A DNA stretch of 64,000 nucleotides from Melanopsichium pennsylvanicum. Its lineage: Eukaryota; Basidiomycota; Ustilaginomycetes; Ustilaginales. Positions 50,382 through 61,540 of this stretch are shown piece after piece. The notes beneath the pieces are model-generated. The model did no database searches. It was not told where the DNA came from and worked only from the letters and a program-made list of their open reading frames with translations. The stretch spans positions 1-64,000 of the forward strand of contig OAPG01000017.1 in NCBI GenBank assembly GCA_900208305.1, read 5' to 3'. The translations under genes and the position numbers were made by a program. Within the stretch, counting starts at the first letter, position 1. Each line of letters starts with the position of its first letter.

Positions 50382-53300
50382 TCATAACTCGAAATCGTCG
50401 TCAACAGAAGCCTTCACTTGGTCGTCATCCTCGGCCTCGTCTTCACTCGCCACCTCATCTTCGTCCCCTTGTCCCTTTGCCTCTCCACCTGGAGCAGGTG
50501 CAGCTTTCTGCTGCTCAAAATAGATCTTCGCCAAGCTCGCCGGCGTGCTCGCTTGCTCGATTGTCTTGTCCTCTCTCCCCTTGATAAACCTTGGGAAGCG
50601 AATGCTCAACCCCTTCTCCTCCGTGACCAGGCCTATGGCAGCTGTATAATTTGGACTGATCGTGACATCCGCCCCTCTGATCTCCCAGACTTCTTGAGGC
50701 TTCCACCACACATCCGGCCACAGATTCCCGGTCTCCACCTCGATTCCGAATGGATTCGCTTCGCCCCATCTCGCGCGCACGCATGTGTCGGATCCTTCCG
50801 CATACCGCACATTGAGATCTTTGTAAAAAGCATCCGTGAAGCCCGAGATGCACTTACACACCGCTTGAAGCACGCCCGTTGTAGGGTCGTACAGTGCAAG
50901 TAGCATCGGCGACCACCAGGTAGCTTTCCGACCCATGCCGTGCCAAGCGCCAATGGGGACAAGGTCGAGAGAGTCGCCGAGCCCTTCGACATAGTCCTTT
51001 TTCACTTTGAGCCAAGACTCGCAACGTTTGTCGGGTTCGTAGGTGGATAGTAAAGCCTTTCCGCGGCCGTTGACACCTTTCCCCACATTTTCTGCCCAAA
51101 CTACGCCTGAAGCGGTAGAGCTTGAGCCATGTCTTTTGTTGTCGTCAAGCGTCTTGACCGCCTCATCTTCGTTGTCCATGGCGAGATCGTCGTCGACCAC
51201 ATCAGCCAGCTTGGTAAGTCGTCCCGCTTCCTCTCCTTCTTCACCTTGATCTTCTTGATCGCTTTCAAAATCTTTGCTCTGTGTCGGAGCTTCCCAGTGG
51301 TGATCGAGCGATTTGACCATGATGCCTTCGCACTTGTATTCCTGCGCTTGAGTGAAAAACCGCGCTACGTCGTCCGGGTCGGTGCTTTCGCACGACCTCA
51401 CATGAGCAAATTTTGCGATCAATGGACTTTGTGGTGACAGCGGTAGGAAGCGACCATGCAAAAGATTGCGTCGTGTACGGAAGGACGATTTGAGCAGCGA
51501 CTCGCCATCCAGGTACATGAGATCAAATGCAAAAACGCCGACCTTGACCTTGATGTCGTGCAGGTTGACGTCCTTGCGGCTCCGGTTGGCAAGCGTCTGG
51601 AAAGGCAGCAGTCGGCCATCAAGGTCCATCGCTACAACTTCGGCATCCATGATGAACGAAGTGATCGGCTGGCGTCTTGATTCAGTCACAAGACCCACTT
51701 CTTCTTCCTGCTTTGTCACATTAGCTTCACACTCGAAAGTCTTCGACTGCGCCTTGAAAGAAGACGCATTTGAGTCGACAAACGCGTTGCCGCCGATATT
51801 GGCATCGTCCTCGGTCTCTTGACCCATCAGAATCGGCACCATATCTGTGATGTCCGGATACTTCTCCGTCATTTCCTCGAGATGCCTCGAGAACAACCGC
51901 ACGTAAATCTCACCATCTTTGCCAACCCACTTGCCCGCCTTGGAGCTCGTCTCCTCCCTCACGCTCCTGCGTGCCTCGGGCCCGGCACTTCTTGGCACGT
52001 AGACAGCATGGATCTGACAACGCTGTCCATCGTACTTGAACTCGGACACAAACGCTCTGGGTCCCAGCTTGTCGTGCATGGCCCCCAACGAGCGTGTAAT
52101 AGAGCCCAACATGGGAGAAATAGGTGTTCCAATGCGAAGAGGTACATGTTCCGAGAGCCCTGCGAGGCCGTATTGAAGCAGCGAGTGAACAATGACTCCG
52201 AAGTTGGGGTGACGTGCACGCACTTCGCGGACAAGCTTTTCGGCCCTCGCCAAACGTTCCATGAGTGCAAGTCGGTTAGGGTCCTGCCGCTCTTTTGGCT
52301 TGATTGCATTAGCAAGGATACCTTTGCGTTCGTATGGGTATATTAATAGTTGCGCTGCGCGCTCCTTTTCTCTCGGGTGACTCGGCTCGATTGATGTCGA
52401 AGATTCTTCTATCAGCGCAAACGTTCGCGCAAGGGCGGTCGCGATCGTCGTACGCACCGCTTGGATACGCAAATGGCTGATAAAGGTGCGCACCAAGAAT
52501 CTCGTCTCTTCGCCGCGACTGGCAACAAGGAGCTTTGTGACATAGCCTAGCTTTTGGTTTGCACTTCCGGTGCCACTCAACTTAGCGATGCTGTGTAGGT
52601 TTGAAAACAGCCGCTGCACGGTGATCGGAGCGGGACGGACGAGAGCCTTGACGTCCTTTTTGGCTTCGTAAGCGACGTCACCAGGGTCACCCGTCCTGTC
52701 CCACACCTGCTTCATGAATCTAGCAGACTTGCCAGTGACGGACTTGATGGCTTTGTTGATGATCGAACCGCCGAGGCCTAGCTCGACGCCATCGTACGGT
52801 GGTGCGATGTGGTTGCTGACCAGATACACGGTAGGTAGCAGTGATTCCGGGTCGTGTGCACGCACGATTCGAAGGAGGTTGGTGAGGAGCGTTGTGATGG
52901 CGAGGCGAGATCGAGTTGCCGAGATCAAGACAAAGGCATGCGTGAGCAGCGCGTAGGGAGTTGTAGAAACAAGGTTGCCGTCCTTGTTGACGATAGCGGG
53001 CCAGGAAGAGGTGTCTATGGACCACGGATCAAAGACAAAGATGTCTTCGCCTAGCTTGATCGCCTGTATTGATGCATCAAGTGCGGCTAGGTCGACAATC
53101 TTGGGCGTTGGGGGAGTTTTCTTACTAGTCGAGTCTAATGCAGAAATTGGTAGAGGCTTCTTGCTTGGAGTGGAAGGCGGGTCTGGTGGCGAAACCGTTC
53201 TTGGCGGATACTCTGATGGTCCTGCCTGATTGTTGTCATCCGTTTTTCTAGCGCTTTGATCTTGCTCTCCGGACCACTCGAGGTGAAGACGTCTGGCCAA

Positions 53301-53651
53301 ATCCTCGTCGTCCTGCATCCTCGTCCGGTACATCTCTACCGACAACCCTGCCTCTTGTGCGGCCAACTGAGCGGCAATTGCCGCATCTCCTTCCTCTTGC
53401 AATTTTACTTGTTTCGACACGGTAGCTTCTACATCAGCATCCTCTTCTTCAACAAGATCTATAACAAGTTGCTTTTGATTGGCTTTCGCTGCATTTGTAG
53501 TGGGCGTAGTCGGCTCGTCTACGACGGTTGCCGTGCTTTTTGAGGAAGGGCTAGCAAAGAAAGAAGTCAAAGATGACTGATTCCTGGTCTTGGTCTTCTT
53601 TGTTGGGGTGGAAGGCTGAGAATTCCCATTCGTGCGCTTCCTGGGGGGCAT
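50382..53651 (-). CDS. CDC9: ATP-dependent DNA ligase I
   Basis: This 1089-residue replicative ligase seals Okazaki-fragment and repair nicks. The N-terminus carries a PCNA-binding PIP box, QSSLTSFF (25-32), preceded by basic residues. The ligase N-terminal DNA-binding domain occupies about 215-500. The adenylation domain has motif I EFKYDGQR with the nucleophile Lys at about 539. Further motifs are PFQTLANRSRKDV and FAFDLMYLDGESL (about 690-720), motif IV EGIMVKSL (near 775) and motif V SWLKVKKDYVEGLGDSLDLV (near 880). An OB domain follows, with SGFTDAFYKDLN and RFPRFIKGREDK, and the tail is acidic. Loops inside the adenylation domain are expanded (about 575-650 and 790-860, acidic). A short acidic helix EDLARRLHLEWSG near 115-128 resembles a ubiquitin-interacting motif. 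First ATG at 53651; no introns. Divergent from the Ind1-like gene, 366 bases apart. Confidence 0.95.
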   Translation of the reverse strand: MPPRKRTNGNSQPSTPTKKTKTRNQSSLTSFFASPSSKSTATVVDEPTTPTTNAAKANQKQLVIDLVEEEDADVEATVSKQVKLQEEGDAAIAAQLAAQEAGLSVEMYRTRMQDDEDLARRLHLEWSGEQDQSARKTDDNNQAGPSEYPPRTVSPPDPPSTPSKKPLPISALDSTSKKTPPTPKIVDLAALDASIQAIKLGEDIFVFDPWSIDTSSWPAIVNKDGNLVSTTPYALLTHAFVLISATRSRLAITTLLTNLLRIVRAHDPESLLPTVYLVSNHIAPPYDGVELGLGGSIINKAIKSVTGKSARFMKQVWDRTGDPGDVAYEAKKDVKALVRPAPITVQRLFSNLHSIAKLSGTGSANQKLGYVTKLLVASRGEETRFLVRTFISHLRIQAVRTTIATALARTFALIEESSTSIEPSHPREKERAAQLLIYPYERKGILANAIKPKERQDPNRLALMERLARAEKLVREVRARHPNFGVIVHSLLQYGLAGLSEHVPLRIGTPISPMLGSITRSLGAMHDKLGPRAFVSEFKYDGQRCQIHAVYVPRSAGPEARRSVREETSSKAGKWVGKDGEIYVRLFSRHLEEMTEKYPDITDMVPILMGQETEDDANIGGNAFVDSNASSFKAQSKTFECEANVTKQEEEVGLVTESRRQPITSFIMDAEVVAMDLDGRLLPFQTLANRSRKDVNLHDIKVKVGVFAFDLMYLDGESLLKSSFRTRRNLLHGRFLPLSPQSPLIAKFAHVRSCESTDPDDVARFFTQAQEYKCEGIMVKSLDHHWEAPTQSKDFESDQEDQGEEGEEAGRLTKLADVVDDDLAMDNEDEAVKTLDDNKRHGSSSTASGVVWAENVGKGVNGRGKALLSTYEPDKRCESWLKVKKDYVEGLGDSLDLVPIGAWHGMGRKATWWSPMLLALYDPTTGVLQAVCKCISGFTDAFYKDLNVRYAEGSDTCVRARWGEANPFGIEVETGNLWPDVWWKPQEVWEIRGADVTISPNYTAAIGLVTEEKGLSIRFPRFIKGREDKTIEQASTPASLAKIYFEQQKAAPAPGGEAKGQGDEDEVASEDEAEDDDQVKASVDDDFEL

Positions 53652-54018
53652 GCTTACTGCGGGGATGTTGGGTATAAATGAGCAAGAGCCATACAGATGG
53701 GTATCCTTCCCTGAAGCAAGCTTTCTGGAAGCGCCGTTGTCAATGCATATAGTCTATATTGATGGTGATAAAAGTGTCGTCAGAGTGGTGTGTGGATGGT
53801 GAGAGATGGGCCCAACATGGTAATGGACGTCAACTCACACAATACAGGGTGCATGTGACCCTCGAGAACGCTCTTTAGAATGTGGAGGCTGAGAGAGGAA
53901 CAAAAGCTCGGCAATCGGTAATACTTTTCTGCCTTGACATGCTTCGTGCTTAGCTTCTCGACCAACGTTGTGCATGTTCGACATCGGTTGATTCATACAG
54001 CACAGCTACTACGAAGGC
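53652..54018. other. Divergent promoter, DNA ligase and Ind1-like gene
   Basis: 367 bases between the two start codons. A TGCATATAGTCTATATTGAT stretch near 53743-53762 is AT-rich. No gene seen. Confidence 0.5.
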
Positions 54019-55170
54019 ATGTCTGTACACAAATCATTTCAGTTACTGACTCTTGCAGCTCGCAACCCGAATTCAATGCTGCATCTGTGCACGCGTAGCA
54101 TGCAACCTGTAGCAGGCGCATCACGACAACGTCATGTTTCGACAAGCACACCCAACCAATCTCATGAGAACCCCCTGGGTCTTCCAAGGAACAACCAACG
54201 CATTCCTCCCACAATTCCACGTCGAGGCGCCGGTCCTCCACAACCTCGTCACATTCCCAACGTCAAAAACATCGTGTGCGTATCCTCTGGCAAAGGTGGT
54301 GTAGGCAAATCTACCATCTCCACCAATCTCGCTATTGCTCTCTCTCTCACCAACGCACCCTCTTCACGTAGGAAACCTCAACGTGTGGGACTTTTGGATT
54401 TGGACATATTCGGACCGAGCATTCCCAAATTAATGGGTTTGGAAGGTATGGGTGAACCCGAGCTCACCGAGTATGGTGGATTGATACCAATGAAGAATCA
54501 CGGAGTAAGTTGCATGTCGATGGGTTTGCTACTAGGCAACAATGATACGAAAAGCGAAGAGGATAGAGTGGTAACTTGGCGAGGTATGATGGTTATGAAA
54601 GCTACACAACAGCTTCTTTTCGATGTGGATTGGCGCTTGGATCCTCGTGCGCCTCTACCTTGCTCTCCAGAAGCACTTGATGAAAATTTGAATCCTGGTT
54701 TGGACATTTTGGTGATTGACATGCCTCCTGGAACTGGAGATGTTGCACTCTCCCTCGCACAATTGGTTAAAGTCGATACAGCAATCGTAGTGACCACACC
54801 TCAACAAGTTGCACTTTTGGACGCAAAAAAGGGTGTGAGCATGTTCAAAAAAACAAACGTGCCAATGGCAGGGCTCGTATTGAACATGAGTCATTTCGTA
54901 AGTCCGGATACAGGCAAAATTTTCCAACTGTTTGGTAATAGTCAAGCCGTGGACGAGTATGCAGAAAGACAAGCATTGCAAGTGTTGGCGAGGATACCAT
55001 TGCAGCCGCAGTTGAGTATAGGTGGAGATGAAGGAATACCTGCCATTTTGAGAGAATCATTGCCAACATTCCAAGTTGGACCGCGTGAGAGTGCGAGTGT
55101 GCAGGAGAATCACATTCGTAAGGCATTCTTGGAGTTGGCAGGCAAGATTTGGTCGCAGCTCTCACAATAA
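54019..55170 (+). CDS. Ind1/NUBPL-like Mrp-family P-loop ATPase, CxxC missing
   Basis: The 383-residue protein belongs to the Mrp/NBP35 ATPase family and is closest in layout to mitochondrial Ind1/NUBPL, which helps insert iron-sulfur clusters into respiratory complex I. The N-terminus (1-75) is Arg/Ser/Pro-rich without acids up to about residue 50, fitting import into mitochondria. The deviant Walker A SSGKGGVGKST is at 89-99. LLDLDIFGPSIPKLMG is the Walker A' region and LVIDMPPGTGDVALS is the Walker B region. At the place where Ind1, Mrp and NBP35 proteins carry the cluster-binding CxxC (after NMS), this protein reads NMSHFVSPDTGKIFQLFG, so both cysteines are replaced (Ser295, Thr298). The ATPase part looks intact; cluster transfer by the usual mechanism is doubtful. 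No intron. Confidence 0.85.
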   Translation: MSVHKSFQLLTLAARNPNSMLHLCTRSMQPVAGASRQRHVSTSTPNQSHENPLGLPRNNQRIPPTIPRRGAGPPQPRHIPNVKNIVCVSSGKGGVGKSTISTNLAIALSLTNAPSSRRKPQRVGLLDLDIFGPSIPKLMGLEGMGEPELTEYGGLIPMKNHGVSCMSMGLLLGNNDTKSEEDRVVTWRGMMVMKATQQLLFDVDWRLDPRAPLPCSPEALDENLNPGLDILVIDMPPGTGDVALSLAQLVKVDTAIVVTTPQQVALLDAKKGVSMFKKTNVPMAGLVLNMSHFVSPDTGKIFQLFGNSQAVDEYAERQALQVLARIPLQPQLSIGGDEGIPAILRESLPTFQVGPRESASVQENHIRKAFLELAGKIWSQLSQ

Positions 55171-55464
55171 CAAACTAAGCTTTCATAGTAAATCACTATG
55201 TACAAAACCTTTACTGTCTGCACACTACAACGTGAATCATACCTTTTTCTTTTTTTTTTCAAATCTCAACGACGCAGCACAGCTATGTTTCTTCACACGC
55301 AGGCAGACGAAGCGATATGAACGAAGCGGTAACGGGCATCTTTTTAAAAGAGTCATGTTCCGATTCCAAAACCTAGACCGAAAGAATTGACATGATATTT
55401 ATCGAGGCAAGGTGAATCCAACGATATCCTGTCGTGATCATACAACTCGAATTTTGTCTCAAGT
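55171..55464. other. Convergent 3' flanks with T-rich tract
   Basis: Between two convergent stops. A pyrimidine run with 10 T (about 55251-55260) follows the Ind1-like gene. No gene. Confidence 0.5.
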
Positions 55465-56472
55465 TTAAGCCTTTGCAGGCGTGACACCAGCCTCCCTTTC
55501 CAAACTTCTTTCAAACTCGATGATGTCTTGCAATTCTGTCTCGAGCATGTGCTGTACCTCCTTGGTGGCGGGCTGCAAAGGCAATCTGCAAACGCCATAT
55601 TCGTAGTACCACCTGGTCAGAGCGGTCTTGGTACCTGGAATACCTGATTTGAACATGACCCAATCCGCATGGCTTACCAACTTTTGCAACTGCTGCGCTT
55701 GTTGCAACTTTTCCCAATTCTTCTCATGTGTTGCCTGTTGTATCAAATTGTACAACTTGACCAAAGTCCTGGGAATGATGTTACCACTACCTGCAATGAC
55801 ACCGTTAAAACCTGCCATGGTGGCGGGTAGGATGATGTCGGCGAAACCAGACCAAACGTGGAATCCAGGTCTTTGAACCGCAGCTGCAATTCGCATACCT
55901 TTGCCAATGCTGGCACAGGTGAGTTTTGCACCGCAAACATTAGGGTGTTGACAAATTTCGATAATGAGATCGCTATCCAAATCAATGCCTCCAACACAAG
56001 CTGGGAAGTTGTACACCATTATGGGAATGGGAGACTTGTCGGCTACAGCGGTAAAGAATTGCACCATTGCTTTACGATCTTTACCCAATCCTCCAGCGAA
56101 ATAACCGGGAAGGATGACAATGGCTGCATCAGCTCCTGCTCGGGCTGCATCGATACAGTTGGAGATGGTCTCTTTTACACTTGCCACACCGGTTCCTGCA
56201 ATGATCTGTGTGTTGGAAAGACCAGGAGTGGAAGACAAGTGTTCTCGTGCAACGGATACGAGCGTGAAACGTTCCGAGGCGGAGAGATGAATAGCTTCAC
56301 CGTTGGTACCCATGATGACGAGGCCAGAACCGGCAGATGCGACACGCGCAACATGAGTGCGGAAGCTGGCAAGGTCAAGTTCCTCAGTGTGCGGTTTGAA
56401 AGGGGTGGCGAGGGGAGTCCAGACGCCAGCGGCGAGAGGTGTGGGTTGGTAACCGTTTGTTGTTTGAGTCAT
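55465..56472 (-). CDS. DapA/HOGA1-family aldolase
   Basis: This 335-residue class I aldolase belongs to the dihydrodipicolinate synthase family. The (beta/alpha)8 barrel landmarks are present: the pyruvate-binding GTNGE (55-59, GTTGE in DapA), the catalytic Tyr in MVYNFP (Tyr154) and the Schiff-base Lys in CGAKLTCAS (Lys183). Fungi make lysine by the aminoadipate route, so a true DapA role is unlikely. Fungal relatives include 4-hydroxy-2-oxoglutarate aldolase (HOGA1-like) and 2-keto-3-deoxy-L-galactonate aldolase of pectin-sugar breakdown. Sequence alone does not separate these. There is no obvious mitochondrial leader (MTQTTNGYQPTPL), which slightly favours a cytosolic enzyme. First ATG at 56470-56472. 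No intron. Length is normal for the family. Confidence 0.88.
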   Translation of the reverse strand: MTQTTNGYQPTPLAAGVWTPLATPFKPHTEELDLASFRTHVARVASAGSGLVIMGTNGEAIHLSASERFTLVSVAREHLSSTPGLSNTQIIAGTGVASVKETISNCIDAARAGADAAIVILPGYFAGGLGKDRKAMVQFFTAVADKSPIPIMVYNFPACVGGIDLDSDLIIEICQHPNVCGAKLTCASIGKGMRIAAAVQRPGFHVWSGFADIILPATMAGFNGVIAGSGNIIPRTLVKLYNLIQQATHEKNWEKLQQAQQLQKLVSHADWVMFKSGIPGTKTALTRWYYEYGVCRLPLQPATKEVQHMLETELQDIIEFERSLEREAGVTPAKA

Positions 56473-57519
56473 GGTTGGGTTTGCTAGTCAAGTGGCTCTG
56501 AAATGGGGAAAAAGTATGAGTGTTACGACGGATCTTTTAAAGAGGGAAAGAAAGAAGAGGACGAGGAGCGGAGTATGGAGAGAGATGGAAGGAGGTAAGG
56601 GAAGAGACTCTTTATACGAATTCAGAGCGGGGGTGGATTAGGGAACGAGGAAGGTGGATCGGTAATCCAAAGAAACGTAGGTGGATGCAGTAGAGTGGGG
56701 TATAATAATGCGAGCGCAGAGTGGGGGGAAACAAACATACTGTAATCTACAAAGAGAAGTCAATCTAACTTACGTTAACTTAGGTCTTTCTGCGGCTCCC
56801 ATTTCGCCTTCTTTAGAGTTTGGCTGTGGATGCAACGCACACAAACACGACGTGGGGGAGGGAGGATTGAAACTGCACTATCTACCATGAGACTTGCAAC
56901 TGAGCACCTCTTGCTCTGTCTCAGCTCTTAGCATCAAGATTAGCTTGAACTTGCTTGTACTGTCTTGGTGAAAGAGTAAACATGAACCGAGATGAAAGCA
57001 TCTATGATCTACCAGGTCCCTCATTGGAATGGTCCCTCATTGGAATGGTGCTTCAGTAGAAGAAGTTGGGATTCTGTGATTGGGTAGCGACAAGAGATGC
57101 AAATCTGGACCAGGTTGGACAGAACACAGCTCCCCCACGTTGATTATTATTCACTTGTTAGCTGTGCGAATGCAGCGCGTGCGGGTGGAAAAAGAAAGTG
57201 CGGGGATATTATTAATGGTCTATTTTTGTGCAAACATGGCTGCTCAGCTGCTCTCTGAAATTCAGCGCCTAAAAATCCAACAGCCACTCGAACTCACTCA
57301 GATGCAACCAAGATTTAACAATTTCTAAACTATTTCTAGTGTTTTTCAAAAGAGAGCGCAACGAAAGTGTTAGAGTGTCACGGCCCTTTTGTGTTCCGGT
57401 TGCCGAGCCCAGTCAACTCCTTCCATCTTCATCATCATCCTACCTCCTTATTTCAACCCTCTCGCTGCAGTTGACAAAAGCAATATATATATATACAATC
57501 TTATGTTATTGTTTTAACA
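56473..57519. other. 1-kb divergent region, aldolase and thioesterase genes
   Basis: Purine-rich near the aldolase start and pyrimidine-rich near the thioesterase start. It contains a TACTGTAA near 56739 and a duplicated CCCTCATTGGAATGGT (about 57018-57049). A plus frame at 57080-57328 shows no family signal. No gene seen. Confidence 0.5.
57483..57495 (+). promoter_or_regulatory. (TA)n TATA element of the thioesterase gene
   Basis: ATATATATATATA lies only about 25 bases upstream of the first ATG of the thioesterase frame. If it is the TATA box, the leader would be very short and the ATG at 57544 (MPSIRTT frame is out of phase) would not help. It may instead be a simple repeat. Confidence 0.35.
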
Positions 57520-58062
57520 ATGACGCTCACAAAACCTTCAGCATGCCTTCAATTCGTACAACGCATTTGTCGAGGATTTCAAACCTCGTCCGGTCACGAT
57601 TCAGTCACCATTCCACAACTCTCCATCATCTCTGCCTATCCAGGTCGCATCTCGGCAACCTTCACCATTGGTCATCATAACCTCAATCGTCTTGGAACAT
57701 TACATGGTGGTTGCATCGCTACATTGACCGATACAATCGGATCTCTCGCCATCGCTTCCAAAGGTCTCTATTCCACAGGCGTTAGCACAGATATCAATAC
57801 AACTTACGTCAAATCTGCAGGAGGAAATGGTGATACAGTCAACATCCAAGGTCATGTCATCAGCATGGGTAAAACTCTCGCCTTCACAAGAATGGAAATA
57901 ACTCATCCAGTCACGCATGCATTGCTCGCTTACGGAAGTCACACAAAGTTCATAGGCCGTGCAATCCAACATCAAGAAAATGTAAAGTTCGATCAAGATG
58001 GTATACATGTCATCAGTGGCAAACAACCCCAAGAATGGTCAGATCAACATTCTGCTATGTAG
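57520..58062 (+). CDS. Hotdog-fold acyl-CoA thioesterase, ACOT13-like
   Basis: The 180-residue protein is a single hotdog domain of the ACOT13/PaaI type, which hydrolyses fatty acyl-CoA or aryl-CoA to free acid and CoA and is mitochondrion-associated in animals. The core motif NRLGTLHGGCIATLTD (about 56-71) supplies the residues equivalent to the human ACOT13 active site: Asn56, His62-Gly63 and Asp71. A later strand STDINTTYVKSAGGNGD fits the family. The first 25 residues are Arg/Cys/Ser-containing without acids (QFVQRICRGF), consistent with a short mitochondrial leader. The C-terminal 30 residues (after KFIGRAIQ) extend beyond the usual domain. ATG at 57520. The stop is 49 bases from the stop of the convergent helicase gene, so the 3' UTRs overlap. 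Confidence 0.88.
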   Translation: MTLTKPSACLQFVQRICRGFQTSSGHDSVTIPQLSIISAYPGRISATFTIGHHNLNRLGTLHGGCIATLTDTIGSLAIASKGLYSTGVSTDINTTYVKSAGGNGDTVNIQGHVISMGKTLAFTRMEITHPVTHALLAYGSHTKFIGRAIQHQENVKFDQDGIHVISGKQPQEWSDQHSAM

Positions 58063-58111
58063 TTGTTCTCCCCAAAACCCTCACGAAATCGCCACGAAAA
58101 TCATGCCATTT

Positions 58112-61100
58112 TCAAACAAGGTTCAAAATCCATCGACCATCCACAAATCTCTGTTTCGCCTTGATAGCAGGCAAAGTCCATCCCAGTCCACCTGCCATTC
58201 CATCGTTTTCACTACCCACACCATAAGTTGGCGTGACCAAAACATCCCTCACCTCTTCCCCCACTTTTCTTTCGCCCGATTTCATCGCCAACACGTTGGC
58301 TTTGAGTCGATTCAACTCGCCTGCACCACCTCCTGCATTGACTGGCGTGGGCTTGGAAAACGTACAAAGTGCTTTACCCAAACTCGGCAACCACACCGGA
58401 TTGATCTTGGTCAACGTCTTTAACCAAACCGTTCCTTCCCCCGCTCCTCCTTCTTTCTCCCCCTCGTCATCACCATCAATTTTGGAAAACTTGGATTGGC
58501 TCTTGTGCACCTCGCCAAACACTACCCAACTCGGTGGCGTGGAGTGGTAAAAAGATGAGGTAGGGTGGATAAACGCAAATCCACCAACCCCCATAGCTTT
58601 GTAAGGAACTCCACGTGTGGATTGCATCCGATCGCCGCCGCCTTTGGTTCCAAGTTTGAACAACATCTCTTTCGTTTTCTCATCCGCGAATTTTGTGAAA
58701 CCTGAAACCACACTTTCGTTCGAGATGAGATCGGCCCGAACCGCTACTTGATCAATGTACGCGCTGGCAATGAGTTGTCGAATCACCTTCAACTGCGTTT
58801 CGTTAGGTGGCGTCAATTTCGGATTTGCCAGCATGCTCGAAAAGTCGGGAAACGTTGACGAAATGAGTGAACACAGTTGCGCACGAAGCTTGTGAATCTC
58901 CTCCATCGCTTTAGGGCGTAAAAAGTTTTTATCGCAGAATGACACACTGCCACCCGAATATTCGTACGCTCCAACCACAGAGAGAAGCCGGAACGTATCG
59001 GAAAGACCAGTACCGAGCGCTTCGAATTTGCGCATGGTGGCAAAGTACTTTGCCCGTCTTGCTTTGCGTCTTTCCTTATCCAGAAGTTCGGCATTGGTGG
59101 TGTTGACCAGTTCAACATTCAAATCCTCATCTCCATCCATCTTGCCAAACGCTCGATCGTAGTCATCGCCTCCTTGTTGTTCTGCTGCACCTTGTTCCTC
59201 ATTGGTGTAGGATTTCGCGCGTCGATCTCCGTACTCTTCCTCGATCAATTGCTCCCGAATGAATGGATCTCCGATGCTCAATGCTGCAACCATAGCTACT
59301 ATGTATGCCAGACAGCCGTGCTGCTGTCCCTGTGCCAACATCTTTGCATACCTTGGTGATACGGGGAAAAGCGTCATCGTCCTTCCCAGATCCGTGATCT
59401 GCGCATGGTTGAGCTTCCTCTTGTTCTGGCCCATACTGGTTGAAGCAACAGCCGGGGCTTTGAGTGCACCAAGGTGGGTGAGGATCTGTTCGGCTTTCTT
59501 GAGCGCTACCCTATCAGGTGGAGTGGGGAACGGAAAGTTGGCCACATTGTCAATGTTCATCGCCTTCATCGATAACACCAAGCCATCCACCGGAGTTCTC
59601 AAGATCTCCGGACTCGAAAATTGGCTGAAATGGTCTTCGTACACCGCACTCGAGTAAAGGCGGTAGCAGTGGCCTGGGCCAGTACGACCCGCACGACCCG
59701 CACGTTGGGACGCAGAAGCTTTGCTGATCCACGACACCTCGTAAGATTGGACTCCAGAAATGAGGTCATACTTGCGCTCTTTGGAACGACCACAGTCGAT
59801 GACGTAGCGGATGTTCGGGATCGTCAGCGACGTTTCGGCAACGTTGGTGGCGACAACGACCAGACGGGTATCGACCGGAGGCTCTTGAAAGATCCGCATT
59901 TGCTTTTCCGAGGGAAGGAGGGAATACAGCGGCAGAATGTGCATGGGAACGTCAGAGTCGTCCTTAAGCTCGTCGGGAAGATCATCGTCATGACGTGCTT
60001 CGGATTCGCCGGCTTCATCGTCGGTATCGAGTGCCTCGGGATCGTCAGCATCGTCCATCGCACCATCGTCGACATCGGCTGCAAGGTCGCGTTCTAGTCC
60101 CAAATCCACTTCTTCGGCTTCGACATCTCCATCCCGTGCTGTGATTTCCTCACCAGTCGGAAGATTCTTTTCGACCTTATCTTCGTCCTCATCCTCGTCT
60201 TTACGATACCTGAACCTGCCTTGTACACGCTCCCGATCCTTCTTCTTCTGCTCAATTGCTCTGCGCCCGAATCGCTTCTCGAGCTTCTTGCACACCGTAG
60301 TGATCTCCTGCTGACCTGTGAGGAAGATCAAGATGCCACCAGGTGGAAGTCTGGCGTGGATCTTGGTCGCTTTATTGACCGACTCCGTAATATAATCCTG
60401 GACCGTCTTCCGGTTAAAGTGCACAGTGACAGGATGCTGACGCGCATCGATATTGATCACCGGCGGGGCGATGGGAAACAAGGTGGTGTTCTCGGTAAAG
60501 TCGGATACCCGAAGGGTGGCACTCATGATGATGAGTCGAAGCGGTCGAGCTCCCTCGGCTCCCTCGAGCCAGCGCTTCTCGCGAAGACGCACGACACGGC
60601 TCAGCACACCGATCAGCACGTCAGTGTTGATGCTGCGCTCGTGCGCTTCGTCGATCATGATGGCACTGTACTTGGTGAGCAAGAAATCGGTGGCGAGCTC
60701 TCGAAGCAACACGCCGTCGGTCATGAACTTGATCGCGGTATCGGGGCTTACGGTGGCATCATAACGGATCTGATGCGAGACGCGGTCCGCTGGCAAGCTC
60801 AGCTCAGATGCGACTCGCTGCGCCATTGAGACGGCAGCGACACGACGAGGCTGAGTGACGCCGATCATACCAGGGTTGAGACTGCCTTTGGAACCGAATG
60901 CGGCTTCGTAGAGGAATTGAGGCACCTGGGTGGTCTTACCGGAACCGGTCTCACCGCAGATGACGGTGACGGCGTTTTCCATGATGGTTCGGACGATGTT
61001 GTCTTCTTCGTGAACAACGGGTAGGCGCAGACGCGCGACGGTGAGCTGTTCGGGTCGCTGCACTTCGACGTGGGTGAGAATCTTTGCGGAGGAAGCGCCA

Positions 61101-61507
61101 GGAGACTTTGAAGATGACGACTCCTTTGCTTTGGATTCGTTGTCAGCCTCGTGCGAGGCGACGGCGGCATCGAGCTCGGCGTAGTGCTTGGCGGCGAAGG
61201 CAGAGCGTTCCCTTGCGTTCTCCTCGTCACGACCGAGAGGACCACGTGCGACACCATCCTTGGGCATAATGTCACCGACTTTGATCTTGAAGCCTCCGAC
61301 GGGCTCGAGATTGTAAGCTGTGTCGTCCTCATCAGCTCCCTTTGCTTCTGCGCCCTCTGCTGACTCAGTTTTGGGAGCGGTGGAGGCGGAACCGCTGATT
61401 CCCACAGCCGCTCGAGCCCAGTCTTTGAATCCAGCGCTGCGCTTCGTGGTCCCGATACCTCTTCGACGAGATCGATATTGCTCTTCGCCCTCCGCCTCAC
61501 CATCGTT

Positions 61508-61540
<33 letters not shown>

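Noticed and set aside
54897..54912. GTAAGT...ACAG inside the Ind1-like gene at the CxxC position
   Set aside because: Sixteen bases is far too short for an intron and its removal would break the frame. The Ser/Thr replacement is read as real.
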